From: Lampris incognitus
Lineage: Eukaryota > Chordata > Actinopteri > Lampriformes > Lampridae
Assembly (NCBI RefSeq): GCF_029633865.1
Contig: NC_079211.1
Coordinates: 142,684,085-142,748,084, forward strand
Length of the DNA: 64,000 nt
Reading direction: 5' to 3'
Under the pieces are notes generated by a model, which saw only the letters and a program-made list of their open reading frames with translations, was not told the origin of the DNA and did no database searches. Made by a program: the position numbers and the translations under genes. Below are positions 49,634 to 62,903 of the stretch, piece by piece. Within the stretch, counting starts at the first letter, position 1, and every line of letters starts with the position of its first letter.

Positions 49634-50494
49634 CTAAAATTAGGATAACAAAAATAAAACAATGGCTAACTAGCCATCCAAATAAGTTGACTCTACATGA
49701 GAAAAGCAAAAGTGTGTTGCGTTGCTAAGCACCAGTTGCTAACATAATGAACGCATGCGCTAACCTAGCTAAAGCGTAGACTCTATGAGCTAAACAGAGA
49801 TGAGTTGGGTGTGATAGTTATGTTTAATGCAAAGATAGATCATTTGGCTGAGATAGATAGGTTTAATTTCAATAATAATGAAAATTACGTCGCTTAAATT
49901 CTTAGAAATACAGTTAGGATGTTAAGATGTGTGACTTTTTAAATATGGCTACGTGGTTAGCTGTTGTATTTACCTTATTTTAACGAGCCTTCAGTCGTAG
50001 TACAATGAGCAGGAAAGCAGACTGGCTACGTCACAATAAAAGCAGGGTGTGTTTGCTCGCCATTGAGGCGAGCGGGTGTATGTGGTTTGTCTAAGCGCTG
50101 TTGCCGCACTTAGCTGCAAAATGGCGGACCTGCTTGTGTATGTTCGACTCACACCCACGGTTGACTCAGATCGTGTAGGGTTCAGTGGGGCGGTTTTTCC
50201 CCCCACATTTCTTTATTGAACGTTATGCACATACAATCAGCAATTTTCAGACATTCAGCTGTTAAGTGAAACATACATTCTGATGTAATTTAAATTTCTA
50301 CAAGTGAACATGGAAAAAGGCAGATAATTGCACGAAATATGCAAAGTAAACAGTTAACAAAAATAAAGTATCTAAACATGATAAGCAGTATAGGGTTCAG
50401 TGTTTCTTTGTTCTTTCTTGTTTACTTGCGCCAATACAAAGACACCGGCCAATCGTAAAAAAGACAAGGACTGTAACCACTCATGTCTGGGGAT

Positions 50495-50950
50495 ACAATG
50501 GCGACTGGGTCCACCCACTTCCTGCCAAGTGAAACACCACTCACGAGCGAGCAGGTGGAACTTTTGGGAGCTTGGGAGCAGGAGAGCGATGACAGCCGTT
50601 GTGAGCTCGAGGATAACGGTCACGCGCTCCTTCGGAATCAGTTCATTCAAAAGAGTCATTCAAAAGATTCGTTCACTGAATCGTTCAGTGCTTGACTCGC
50701 AGCTAACGGAGAGCTCAACTGAACTGTCCCGAGAAATGAATGGCTCGTTTCAGGAGGTGAAAGACATGCGCAAACGACACAACACTATTCTGCACGCGCT
50801 CAAAGCATGGGTTTCTCCTCGCGGGCTACAATACTGCTCGCGTGAGCAGAGAGATTCTGCGCACGAGTTTACGCAGCTCCTTTACATCCGCGCGCGTGGC
50901 TCTCATTTGCGCTCGTGGATTTTGGCCGTGATATGCCGTCATAGAATAAC
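50495..50950. repeat. inverted repeat pair, copy 2
   Basis: TGGCGACTGGGTCCACCCAC..ACGGTCACGCGCTCC..GCATGGGTTTCTCCTCGCGG..CATTTGCGCTCGTGGATTTTGG. It is the inverted counterpart of copy 1, so both are probably members of one repeat family. The 185-codon ORF over it is not considered a gene. Confidence 0.6.
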
Positions 50951-51782
50951 AAAATGATAACATCCAAGGGGAGAATAGTCATCTGAGGTAGGCATGCTAC
51001 TGCTTCCATGAATGGTAAGGGGGAGCCCGATATTATGCATCTTCCAAGCAAGATGACACCCTATTTTTGGCAATTCATATCAGATATGCCATAAACACTT
51101 TCAAAATTAGGTCCTGTTACCTATCTAGGAGCTTTTGCTTGGGCAGTGGTTAGGTCACTGGAGACCAGGGACTTGATCACACCAATCTATAAGATATTCT
51201 CACATGGTGGGTGGGCCTCTCTCTGGGCATCTGGTGAAGGGGCATGGGACATAGTGTGAAAATATCTGACCACTCAAGTAAATGACAGGGACTTGCTGTG
51301 CTAATTCGGCACATTATGAAAAAGGGGGTAACAAAGGGTTTGAATTTAAAGTTATCGAAATTTTCCTGAGAAAGTCGGCTTGATTGAGTGCGATTATACC
51401 GTGGCCACTGAGAATGCTGGACTCTGATTGGCTGGAGGGTGTGCGTTAAAACCGTATATGGTCACACATGCGCGAAATTAACGTTGGTTAATATTCGCCT
51501 CCCGTTCACTTCTATTCTACGCGAGCAAAGGGGCGAAGAGAACATTCGCTTCTGGTGGAGAAGGAAAGTCCCATTTTTGCTTTGCGTAGAGTTCAACTTT
51601 GGTGAACCAACCGGCGAATCCGCAGCCTCAACCAATACCATGAGCGGTTGACCCCACTTGGCATCACATCCTGCACTGCCCACACTCAGCACAACAAGAT
51701 ACGAATTTCGCCTCGGCAGGCGATGGTCATTCGCCTACATTTGCGTATGTGTGACCGTACCCTAATGCACACGTAGTTCTAC

Positions 51783-52625
51783 TAAAGTTTAATCTCATCT
51801 CATCTCATCACCGTTTCTCCGAGGTCGGGTTTCAATGGCAGCAAACTAAGTAGGGCACTCCAGACGTCCCTCTCCCCAGCAACGCCCTCCAGCTCCTCCT
51901 GGGGGATCCCAAGATGTTCCCAGGCCAGAATGGACATGTAGTCCCTCCAGTGAGTTCTGGGTCTCCCCCCAGTTAGACGTGCCCGGAAAACCTCCAAAGG
52001 AAGGCGCCCAGGAGGCATCCTAATCAGATGCCTGAACCACCTCAACTGGCTCCTTTTGATGCGAAGGAGCAGCGGCTCTACTCCGAGCTCCCTCCAGATG
52101 TTCGAGCTCCTCACCCTATCGCGAAGGCTGAGCCCAGACACCCTACGAAGCAAACTCATTTCAGCTGCTTGTATCTGCGATCTCACACTTCCGCTCACTA
52201 CCTAAAGCTCATGACTGTAGGTCAGGGTTGGAACGAAGATTGACTGTTAAATTTAAAGCTTTGCCTTCCGGATCAGCTCCCTCTTCACCACAACAGTCCA
52301 GGACAAAGTCCGCATTACTGCGGATGCTGCACCAATCCGCCTGTCAATCTCCCGCTCCATCCTACCCTCACTCGTGAACAAGACCCCGAGATACTTGAAC
52401 TCCTTCACTTGAGGCAACAACTCATCCCCAACCCGGAGGGAGCAATCCACCATTTTCCGGTGGAGAACCATGGTCTCAGACTTGGGGGTGCTGACTGTCA
52501 TTCCGGCCATTTCACACTCAGCTGCAAACCGCCCCAGCGTGTGCTGGAGGTCACGTTCTGATGAAGCCAACAAAACCACATCATCCGTGATGTCATGAGA
52601 AAGTGGTGTATAGGAGAGATTTGCA
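51783..52625 (-). mobile_element. LINE reverse-transcriptase fragment (Rex3/RTE-like)
   Basis: In minus sense the protein pieces are DDVVLLASSERDLQHTLGRF (RT catalytic DD box, F/A lost), EFKYLGVLFTSEGRMEREID, then after a frame break RSQLRWFRHLIRMPPGRLPL and GIPQEELEGVAGERDVW. The 3' end is a GATGA repeat, as in Rex3-type elements. It is 5' truncated and frameshifted, so inactive. Confidence 0.78.
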
Positions 52626-52797
52626 CTGGTATTAATTAGTTTGAGGGGCTGAAATTGGATTATTTGGAAAATAGCTATATGTGCTATCATGACTCTGCTG
52701 TAAATAATTTGGATCCAGAGAGAAAAACCTAAGGATCTGTATTAACAATAGCCAGGATGCTCCTTCTGAGTAAAAGCCTTTTAGCTGCTTGTTGGCG

Positions 52798-53177
52798 GAC
52801 CATCCATCCATCCATTATCCAAGCTGCTTATCCTGCTCTCAGGGTCGTGGGGATGCTGGAGCCTATCCCAGCAGTCATTGGGCGGCAGGCGGGGAGAATC
52901 CCTGGACAGGCCACCAGGCCATCACAAGGATTACACACACATTCACACATTGGGACAGTTTAGTACGGCCGATTCACCTGACCTACATGTGTTTGGACTG
53001 TGGGAGGAAACCGTAGCCCGCGGAGGAAACACACGGGGAGAACATGCAAACTCCACACAGAGGACGACCCGGGATGACCCCCAAGGTTGGACTACCCCGG
53101 GGCTCGAACCCAGGGCCTTCTTGCTTTTTGCTGTGAGGTGACCGCGGTAACTACTGCACCACTGTGCCGCCCTGTTG
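52798..53177 (-). mobile_element. SINE family B, near full length
   Basis: It starts with CCATCCATCCATTATCCAAG and ends with a CGAACCCAGGGCC B-box-like segment and ACTGCACCACTGTGCCGCC, that is the tRNA-like head, in minus orientation. Confidence 0.75.
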
Positions 53178-55621
53178 GCAGACCACTGCCCAAAAAAAAA
53201 AAAAAGCTGCTACCATTTTGATCTGAGAGTACCCTGATGAGAAGATGGAAATGTATTCCTTACCATATTTTAGTTGTACAAAAACAGTGGGCTAGGCTGA
53301 GAATGAAAGGAAGTTGACATATAAAGTTCACGAGCCTATTACGTCATCCAAAGCTCGATGTCCCCCCGCTTCAAAACCTCTTCCAGCAACGCTGCACTGG
53401 AAGAGCAAGAGCAGTCCACAAATTTTGAGAAATTCCTGAGCGCTCCCTTTTGGGTATAAATATCAGCAGCTCAAGCAAGGTTATGGTTGCGAACAGGACC
53501 AGTGCATGCACTTCTGCCCAGTGGCAGCTGGCCAGTACAGGGTGCTGGGGTGCCGCCCCCCTTCAAACATCAGGAGATGAAAATCTACTTAAACATGTTA
53601 AATATAATTGAGTTGTATAATGTAAGTAATTATGGAATAAAAGTGTTTTTCAGTCTGTGAGCGCCTGTCAGCAGCCATTAAATATTGGTTCCACATGGTG
53701 TTTGGTTGATTTCTGTCTGAATACGTATACTTCCTGGGTGAGGGGCGCCGGCCAAATGATACCTTAAGTAAGCCCTCAAATTTTTGGCGAGCAGGTGACC
53801 TGAGGCTGCTGTCTGATTGGTTTGTTCAGATTTTCCAACTGCGCCCCAGACACTTGGCAGCGAATTGGTCTTGTTTTAATATTTTTTGATCTAATGTGAT
53901 TGGACAATTCTCGTGGCTGTCAATCACGTCCGCACCCACCACCACGCCTCGTCTCGACTGTCAGTCATTCACCATCTATGAACCCTGATAAAAATCTATA
54001 GGCCACATTGTCTTTCTTAATAACTCTGACTGTGTGGACATTAAAGCAGCTGTCAGGTGTGCTGTGCCAAGGTAAATTGCGCCCCCCCCCAAAACATTTT
54101 TAGCACCATCCGCCACTGCTTCTGCTGCTCTAGGCGAAAAACAATTATACCACTGTTCTATTGCAACGTACCATACCAGCAACCAGGCACAAAGGTCAGT
54201 ATGCCATACACATAAAGCAAATAGACTAGTGCAACACTAGTGTGCTCAATGTGTCAACAATATGCATAACGTAATATGCAGGCCTTTTGCAGATCCATAT
54301 ACAAATAACACACCAAACAGGTCTGCATATAACTGCAATAACCTGGTTCCAAATTATTTACAGCAGTCATGACAGCACATGTAGGTATTTTCCAAATAAT
54401 CCAATTATAAGTAAAAAAAACCCCAAACAAACAAATACGCAGTTTAAAAGTCAGCATTTTTGCATGCCTAAGTGTTTATTCAACCATCAAAAGCAACAGG
54501 ACAGAAAGTGAGTACGAGACACATGAGCCAAATTAATGTGCTGGTTGCATGCTAGCCAACTGAGTTTTGCACAGATGCACAGCTAACCCAAACCTTACAT
54601 CCTCAGTTTAGGGATTACCTGTTCTTTTTGTTATTCTAACGCTAAATATGTGAGCGGTGACATAGATGCAGTGGTTGAAAGAGATTTAAAACATGAAACT
54701 ATGAAAAGAGGGATAAATGAATGGCCTTTCAGAGAACGGGTATAGCACGAAGCAAGAAAGTACGGTGGAGATTGGAATTAGAAAATATTAACGACAAAAA
54801 AAATACACTGTAAGGCAGATGTTTGATTTGGTTTAAAGCTGCAACAGTCAGGAAATTCGAATGAGCAGTTTCAAAGCAAACGTCAGTCTCTCTATACTAT
54901 CAGGTATTTCCAGTACTCTGCTTTTTTATATCCGACTGTTATGCAGTGCTGCAGCTACATGCTGGCACACTGTATTTCAAGCAACATGTAGGCCTTCTCC
55001 TCACTGGGCACACATCGCTTCAAACCTTCTCTCAAAGAGATGATTCATATTCTTGGAGGAGGTGCTCTTACCCATATTGGTGAATTGTGCAACAAATATA
55101 TTTTTGTATGTTTTTCTATTAATCTCACAGCTCGTATCAAATCATATCACAACTAGGCTAACAGGTATACTGATAGGCTTATAGTATTTATGCTGAGATT
55201 GCATTAGGCTATATATACATGTATAACTCATACCCTTCAACCATATAGTGGGTGCTCAAGCCACTCTGATACTTGTTCCTCAAGTGGATTCCTATAAGAT
55301 ACTTTATATTTCTGCTTTATTGGGATATTAGGGGGGTGCGGCAGTGCTTGATAGTAGAGAGCAATGGGAAGGATGGGGAAAGAGAGGAGGGATGACAAAT
55401 TTGTTACCATTAGGAATAGAACTAGTGACCTTGTGATTGTGAATGCCCTAGTGTGCTGCCCCACCCTTGGCGGGTAAGTGATTTTGGGTTGTGGTAATTG
55501 CTTCAGGCCAGGCCAAATGTCCAAGATGCACCATGCAAGTAACTTCAGGTAGTAGTCAAATGTCCAATATGCACTCTACAATGGTATGAGTAACAATTTA
55601 AAACTAAACTCATTATATGTG

Positions 55622-55991
55622 TGGGGGTGGCACGGTGGTGCAGTGGTTAGCACAGTTGCCTCGCAGCAAGAAGGTCCTGGGTTCGAGCCCTGGGGTTGTC
55701 CAACCTTGGAGGTCATCCTGGGTTGTTCTCTGTGTGGAGTTTGCATGTTCTCCCCGTGTCTGCATGGGTTTCCTCCGGGTGCTCCAGTTTCCTCCCACAG
55801 TCCAGACATGTAGGTCAGGTGAATCGGCCGTACTAAATTGTCCCTAGGTGTGAATGTGTCAGTCATGTGATGGACTGGCGGCCTGTCCAGGGTGTCTCCC
55901 CGCCTGCCGCCCAATGACTGATGGGTTAGGCTCCAGCATCCTGCAACCCCAATTGGGATAGGTAGCTTGGATAATGGATGGATGGATGGAT
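55622..55991 (+). mobile_element. SINE family B, full-length reference copy
   Basis: The tRNA-like head GGCACGGTGGTGCAGTGGTT and B box GGTTCGAGCCC are followed by the conserved GGAGTTTGCATGTTCTCCCC body and a GGATAATGGATGGATGGATGG tail. A short TTATATGT flank on both sides (55612-55620; 55991-55999) may be the target duplication. Confidence 0.78.
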
Positions 55992-58803
55992 TATATGTAT
56001 GGTTTATACTGGGGGAGCACAGCAGCGCTAATTATGGCTAATAATGTCAGACTCTCAGACAACATTTAGCAGCATTGTCTTATTTAGCATAGCAAGTACA
56101 AAGATACTATTGTCCTTAATGAATTATATAGCCTACAGTAAAACCCACTCCAGGGCGGCTTCCATCTTGTAGCAGTCGTAGGTGACTTTCTACTACCCTG
56201 AAGACTATGGCTTGTTCTATGTCTCTACATTCAAGTCACCTATTAATGTCAAACATGAAAAAGGCCAGTTTATGGGTTGTATAAGGGCAGGCCAAGATTT
56301 CTAGCACAGTGCCCCAAAATGCAAGAGTTATTGTTGGTTGCTATTCTGCCATAGTGACATGTCTTGAAGGGAGGACCATAAATCGAGCAAAATATTTTCA
56401 TATAATATGTTGCTATTCATGGAGAGGGCCCAAAAATCCGCCAATATAAAAAAGATGCCAACTGGCACGGTTCATCATGGGTGAAGGGTACGACAGACTT
56501 AAGAGAGCTTAGCTTCCATAAAATTTTCCTCAGTGAAATCCTTTGCTTTTATATACGAATTAACTAATAGAGAAGACACAGAACAACCTGTATATTTGCC
56601 AGGCTGAATCGATCCAACAGGGTGCAGGGTGCAACCGATACTCCCCTCTGAGCCGTTGTTTACCTTGGTTTACCTCATCCTCCCATTCTTCATATTACAT
56701 GTGATTTCACGCTCCGACACAGACCAAAAAAAAAAGAAAGGCCCGTGTGCATGCGAGAACGTGCCCCTGCTGAACAATGAACAAATCTACATGTGGAAAA
56801 CTATGCAGCGTAGCCCATTTTTGTGAGTCACGTTATAGCCCAACATCCTGACCATCAATATTCAGCGCAAAGACTCCAGGCTCTCTCCACCAAATGCACA
56901 TCTAGGCTGGCCAAGGCTCAGCGGTGTCAGCAGAAGATGAGTATTCTAGCTGGAGCTTTACTCCAATGATCTTTAGCGTTTTCAGATTTTGTTTGAATTC
57001 ACATAATAACGTTTACCTCACAGCGCCAAGTGGAAAATGGATTTACCGCCGTTCGCGCTTCCTAAATAACACATCAAACACACAAATGCTATCTTTAAAG
57101 CTAACTATACTCAGAACAGTGCTGGCCATTTATCTGCAAGCCAACCTCACCGTTCAATATGCAGTTTATAGCCTTCATACTTGTTCACATTATCAGTATG
57201 AAGCTGAATTCGGGAAAACAACTCTGCTGGTCGTTCTATGAGCGGCCCACATTTCCCCCTCAGACCCTCCGACAACTTTTTTTTTGCATAAATACAAGCG
57301 TAAATTTCAAATATCTGCAGCGCGGTGACAATTTCAGGATTTTTATGGTAACAATCATTTAAAATTGGAATTATACTACATTGGACAAAAATACCCCTAA
57401 TAATGTGCATGACACGGCCGGTGTCAGGACAGCGCTGTTATACCTACAGTACGCACAAAGTGTTTTCCAAAAAGAAAAAGAAGTAGGCCTAATACTGTCA
57501 CCACCGAACTACAGTTTGGTTTGGCCCAAGACGTAAAAGATGGCTTCTTTACAACCGGGAGCCAGCGTCGGGCGTCAGAGGAGTAGCTGTGTAAGCGTAA
57601 TGTGCCTCCGAAACTGTCCAGCTAGGAATCCTCTGATATGAGCCGTCAGGTAGGAGGCAGGGTGGGTGGACGGTAGAGCGGGCTGCAAGGGGGGTATCAG
57701 GAATACCCGCTTGCCCAACCGCCCCGCTCATTGTCTGTGTGGGTGAGTGCTTCCCTTTGTCAGCAAGAGTTACTCATGTACCGTTCCCCTCCTTGCATCC
57801 ACTGCTTCCCTCCCCCTCGCTTTGTGCACCCTGTAAACCCACACCTACGACAATCAGCACCCACGTTCCTTCTACAGCAGTTCTGAGAGCATCACTCTCC
57901 CTCTTACTTGCAGTCAGGCTAACAGACGGGGAGAGAGAGCATGACAGATGGTGTTCACAGCTCTATTTCTGAGGCTGGACTTGTACTGCCGCAGCACCAC
58001 CACCCCCCCTCCCTCCACCCCCCGCCCCCCGCCCGCCATTCCTATTCCACTCATGCCAAGTGCCTATGACTGCCTCCTCATCCTTGTCTCAGTAATCAGC
58101 CCATTCATTTCCAGAGTTATTGTGAATTAATAGTCGGTGTCTCACAAGGAATCTCACGGTTTACAAGTCAAACACTTTCCCCCCCCCCCCTCCAAAGTGA
58201 ACCAAGTGCCCTAAAATAAAGAGCCGTATTACCGTTTAATTACAGCGGAAAGAGAGCCCGAGCAATATCTTCTTAGAAAGGGTTTCTCTGACCAAGTGTT
58301 AAAATTCTGGGGGAGATCATCACCCCTTTGTCTGTCTTCTCCAACGACACCCGAACGGAGACATTTCAGTTTGAGGTTAAAGGTAGAAAACATCTTAATT
58401 CTGCGTTACTGGCTGACCTGAAATACACTGTACGTAAAACCTCCTTAAATATTACCTCCCGAGCGTGAGGGATGCTACTGCCGCCTACCATGTGAGAAGC
58501 AACGCGGTGGGCAGATGTTCTCGCTTCACGGATGAATATTTTTATGAGGATCACCTCGCTCATGAGGTAACATATGGCAGTTTACCCGCAAATTACAGAG
58601 CAATTTACATGCAAACCGCCAGTAACCTGAAATGACTTAAGTAGCCCATATAAAAGGGAAAGCTTAAAAATCACAATTTTAAAATTATAATCCCAAAATT
58701 TAAAAAAAAAACAGGCGCAGTAATGCATTTAAGAGCTCTAAAGTGTTCAAGTTGAAAAAGGGACCAGTTTATTATTTTGTTTGACTTATTATTATGATTT
58801 TGG

Positions 58804-58837
<34 letters not shown>

Positions 58838-58964
58838 CTAATCTCACAAACTACTGAGTTTATCAGCCTAATGTGTGTGTGTGTGTGTGTGCGTGCAGCT
58901 ATGACTGTATGGTGAAGAACCCTTCGTGGTCGCGGTGACTCAAAACCTTGAAAAACGTCTGTTC
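58838..58964. repeat. diverged direct repeat, copy 1
   Basis: CTAATCTCACAAACTACTGA..GTGCAGCTATGACTGTATGG..GCGGTGACTCAAAACCTTGAA; the related copy is at 59517. Confidence 0.6.
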
Positions 58965-59516
58965 TCGCTACCCCCGCTCCCTCTCGCCACCCCCTCTCTA
59001 GCTCGCTCGACCCACGCTGCCCTATCCAACTCAGATCGGGCAGCAACGCGATCAAAAGTTATTAAAAGAAAGTTGATAACCCCAGAAATGCAAAAGTGAC
59101 AAAGGAACAACTTCTAGGTGGCAGTCAGAACAGGAAGTGCTGCACACTCTCGTCGCTGCCAGATCTGAGTCAACCGTCCATGTGAGTCAAGCATGCAAGA
59201 TCGTACACAGTTTACCCCGCTTTGTTATAATATGAAAATAGACTAAAATGGTCACATAGCAAACCTTTCTTTTTGGAAAGTGCGAGTTCGTATTGGGCTT
59301 GGTCGCATTCCAGAGGGGGTCCGCCTAGGAAGCTGCACATCCACAGACTGACAGGCGAAACCGTTTTATTAGGTAGCTTTTCAGCGTGAGCGCTGCATAT
59401 TAAAACCTCCCCCCTCCCCCCCCCCCCATATTTCTCGTTCAGTCGACTTGGGCGCTGCACAAAACTCTTATAATGGCAGGAAAAACACTGTTTTTCTGTT
59501 CGCGTGTGTGTCCGCT

Positions 59517-59631
59517 GCTAATCTCACATACTACCGGGCCGGTCAGCCTAGTAAATCTGTGCAGTTGTGACTGTATGATCCAGGACCTCTCATAGTTGCG
59601 GTGATTCGAAACGTTTGAAAACCCCTGTTTC
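59517..59631. repeat. diverged direct repeat, copy 2
   Basis: CTAATCTCACATACTACCGG..TGCAGTTGTGACTGTATGATC..GCGGTGATTCGAAACGTTTGAA. It is about 680 bp from copy 1 with many substitutions, so an older duplication or two members of one repeat. Confidence 0.6.
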
Positions 59632-59708
59632 ATATACTGCAAATTGAGTGCTTACTCCTCCGCCAGTTTTTCGCCTAAACCCGAGCACCGGAGAAGGAGC
59701 GGTACGCC

Positions 59709-59731
59709 CGGCGGAGCGCCGCGCTCCGCCG
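59709..59731. repeat. perfect 10-bp GC hairpin
   Basis: CGGCGGAGCG and CGCTCCGCCG are separated by three bases, so the site could form a cruciform or RNA hairpin. Confidence 0.7.
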
Positions 59732-60461
59732 AGTGCACTCGACTAGTTAGCTATTCAACCGCCGAAGTTCGCTTTGAAAATCGACCTCCTATAACAATTT
59801 GGTCACTAATTAGTTTTTATGGTGAACTGAACATTCATTCAATCAAACACCTAATGGAGTAAAGAGATGGTTATGACTGGGTTAGCGGAGTGGCCCACTG
59901 GGGAGTGGTGGTGGCCAGCTGAGCGTGCAGGGTGAAACGACCTCAGCAAGACAGGACGAGAGACAGCGGGGGAGTCACTCTAGATCTGCTCCAATGCGTC
60001 AACAAATTAGCTCACTTAACAAGTCCCCCCCCCCCCCCCCCGCTGGCCTCGTGGCGGTGGTATCGAAACTCATTTGGCTTTGGTAATGAACTGACTTAGA
60101 AACATAAACAGTCCAGTTATTAAGTGAACTCCAGCCATCACTGACACTACCCCCGATACACCACAACGGACCAGACCTGCACCCTTTCAGTCACGCTCAT
60201 TAGTAGGCATGCACGCTATTACTCAGGCCAGTGACTTAAGAAACCGTCCACCCAAACTCATTAACGCAGTCATCTAGCCAGGGTAATCTGCACACATTTG
60301 CCATGCAAATAAGATATCAGACCGCGGTCTTAGCAGATCAGCTGAGTTACTCCCACTGAGCAAACTGGGCCTTGCAGGGCACAGGACATGGGCAAGAGAT
60401 ACAGTCCCTCTATTGTGTGTGCGAGCATGTTTGTATGTGTTTGCATGCGTTGGATGCAGTT

Positions 60462-60492
<31 letters not shown>

Positions 60493-60761
60493 TAGTGCTG
60501 ATGAGTCTGTACTTCAGTACTGCTGAGGGAAGCCCCAGCTTGAGTTCCCAAGGTAACAGTCAGTTTGAGTGGGGGCTGGCTGACTCATTTGGAGGGAATC
60601 CTGGAACCTGAACAAGGCTGCCCACTCGCCCCACCCCCAGTTTCATCAGCACAACAAGCAAACAAGGAGCTGACATGTCCCCTTTACAGGGCTTCCCACT
60701 GACGGGGGTGGCAGTGGAAAATCCCAGCCCCGAGTACCAGTCCCCCCCCCCCCCCCCCCCC

Positions 60762-60794
<33 letters not shown>

Positions 60795-61367
60795 TCATGT
60801 GGGGCATTGTTGCTCAATGGTTATAACTATATTGGAGACTTCATATGCAGGGTGGTAGCCCTGGATAGATTATAATAAAGGCCTATGCCTATAAATACTG
60901 CAAGGCACGTGCTGGATTTCAGTGAATCCAGAGGGTGATGGAGGCTGTTTAAGGGGGTGAGAAAGGAAGAGCGAGAGATTAAGCGTATTAGGGCGAGTCA
61001 ATGGTGTAGTATTGAAATACTTTTTTAAGCTATGAATGATGACGCGAACTAATAAGGACTCGTGCAGCCTGTTGTGCTGTGGCACAGAGGTGGAGTAGAG
61101 GTTTGAGGAGGAGGAGGAGGACATGAGAGGACTGAGAGGAGGTGGACAAGAGAACGAACCTTGTGCCCACGCGATTACTCGAATAATTAGAATGTTAGAA
61201 GAGATCAACAGGCGTGAAATTGAACACTTAATTATTTCAAGGTCACTCTATTCGTGTGTGCCTTTCGAATGAACCGTGGGCCGGGCGGCAAAACTGGGGA
61301 AAGGCGACGCCTGAGTTTAACACCGATTTCACCGGGAAGATATTGTGAAAACTAAGAAAACGATAGG

Positions 61368-61754
61368 ATGGGCTTGGCGGTCTATTCCGTTGCCTACCAA
61401 CACGGGGATCGCCGGTTCGAATCCCCGTGTTGCCTCCGGCTCGGTCGGGCGTCCCTACGGACACATTTGGCCGTCTCTGCGGGTGGGAAGCCGGATGTGG
61501 GTATGTGTCCTGGTCGCTGCACTGGCGTCTCCTCCGGTCGGTCGGGGCATCTGTTCAGGGGGGAGGAGGAACTGGGGGGGGGGGGGTAGCGTGGTGAAAC
61601 TCCCCACTGTCAGGTGAAAAGAAGCGGCTGGCGACTCCACATGCATCGGAGGAGGCACGTGGTAGTCTGCAGCCCTCCCCGGATCGGCAGAGGGGGGTAG
61701 TTGGCTGGATACAACTGGGGAGAAAAAGGGGGGAAACCCCCCCCCCCAAAAAAA
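61368..61754 (+). mobile_element. tRNA-derived SINE, copy A4
   Basis: Part of the A box is lost (TTGGCGGTCTATTCCG); the B box GGTTCGAATCC and body are intact, with a small deletion before the GGTAGTTGGCTGG segment. It ends in GGAGAAAAAGGGGGG plus C and A runs. The ORFs over it are SINE-derived. Confidence 0.75.
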
Positions 61755-62868
61755 AGATAGGATGTGGGTTGAGAGAACGACATGGTTTTCGGCGAAGTTT
61801 ACCTCAGTTTACAGCGAGCCATAAACTAACACACAATAGCGCTGCAATACAATCTTAGCAGAGGCATCGCCTTCCGATTACGTAACTTAAAAGGGAGGAA
61901 AAATCCAATCGATGTGAATTAATCTTGCAAAACATTGGTAGGATGCAGCTTCAGTTTCGGAGGGGGGGGGGGCGAAGCTGAAAAATAATTCAGCAACGGT
62001 TTTGGAAAAACTGATTTTTTTTCTCTCCATCGAACAAAACCTGAACACAGGTGGGGGGTGGGGGGGGTGGGGGGTAACCATAAGCACCGAGAGCGTCCGT
62101 GTGATTCGCCTCGGCCTGTGGTTGTGTGTGTTGGTGTCTCCGCGGTTCATTCAGTGTCTTTAGTCATTAACAGCCGAGAGCCGCTACAAAGGGATTTAAG
62201 AGGCGGCATTACTGTTTTCAATCGCTGGATGTTTAATTCTTCTATTATAATTGTGGTAGGAGCGGGACAGGGGGTCACGCTAACTGCTGGAAACCTGTCC
62301 CACTTCACGGGGAGGTTAATGAACCTTACAAGTCCTATGGGAGATGAAGTATGCTGTTAATTTGACAAACGTGGGAAATAAATGCTTTTATGCTTTTATT
62401 GACGGTGACCAATAACGGCCTTTGCCGGAATGAAAGGTTTTAGTCTTCTGGGTGCTTTACCGCCAGGCAAAACAATAACGTGGAATGCATTTGTTGGAAG
62501 AAACTAAGTACATAATTGAATAGCAATTTTAGGCCGAAAAGCATCTTCATTATTAATTCCTACTTTTGTTGGGGTGGGGTGGGTTGGGTGGGGTGGGGGG
62601 ATAGCGTGCAAAAAATATACAGTAACCTACTCCGCGTTATGAAACCGCTACCTCTGTGCTGAATATATTTGTGTGAAGTGAAGTATTTTAAAAAGCTGCG
62701 TTTATAAAAAAAAAATCTACATATTCCCGCATGCCATTTCGCGTGCCGTCGGTGCCGGTTTCATTTCCGCAGGGCCACGAGGGTGAAACCCAGTGAGTGC
62801 TGCAGAACGGCGCGCGTTGCAACGTGGGAGCTAACCTGCGCCACTCTGACGGTTACTGCGGCGCAAAA

Positions 62869-62903
<35 letters not shown>

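Noticed and set aside
50400-50957. 185-codon plus-strand ORF
   Set aside because: It overlaps one arm of an inverted dispersed repeat.
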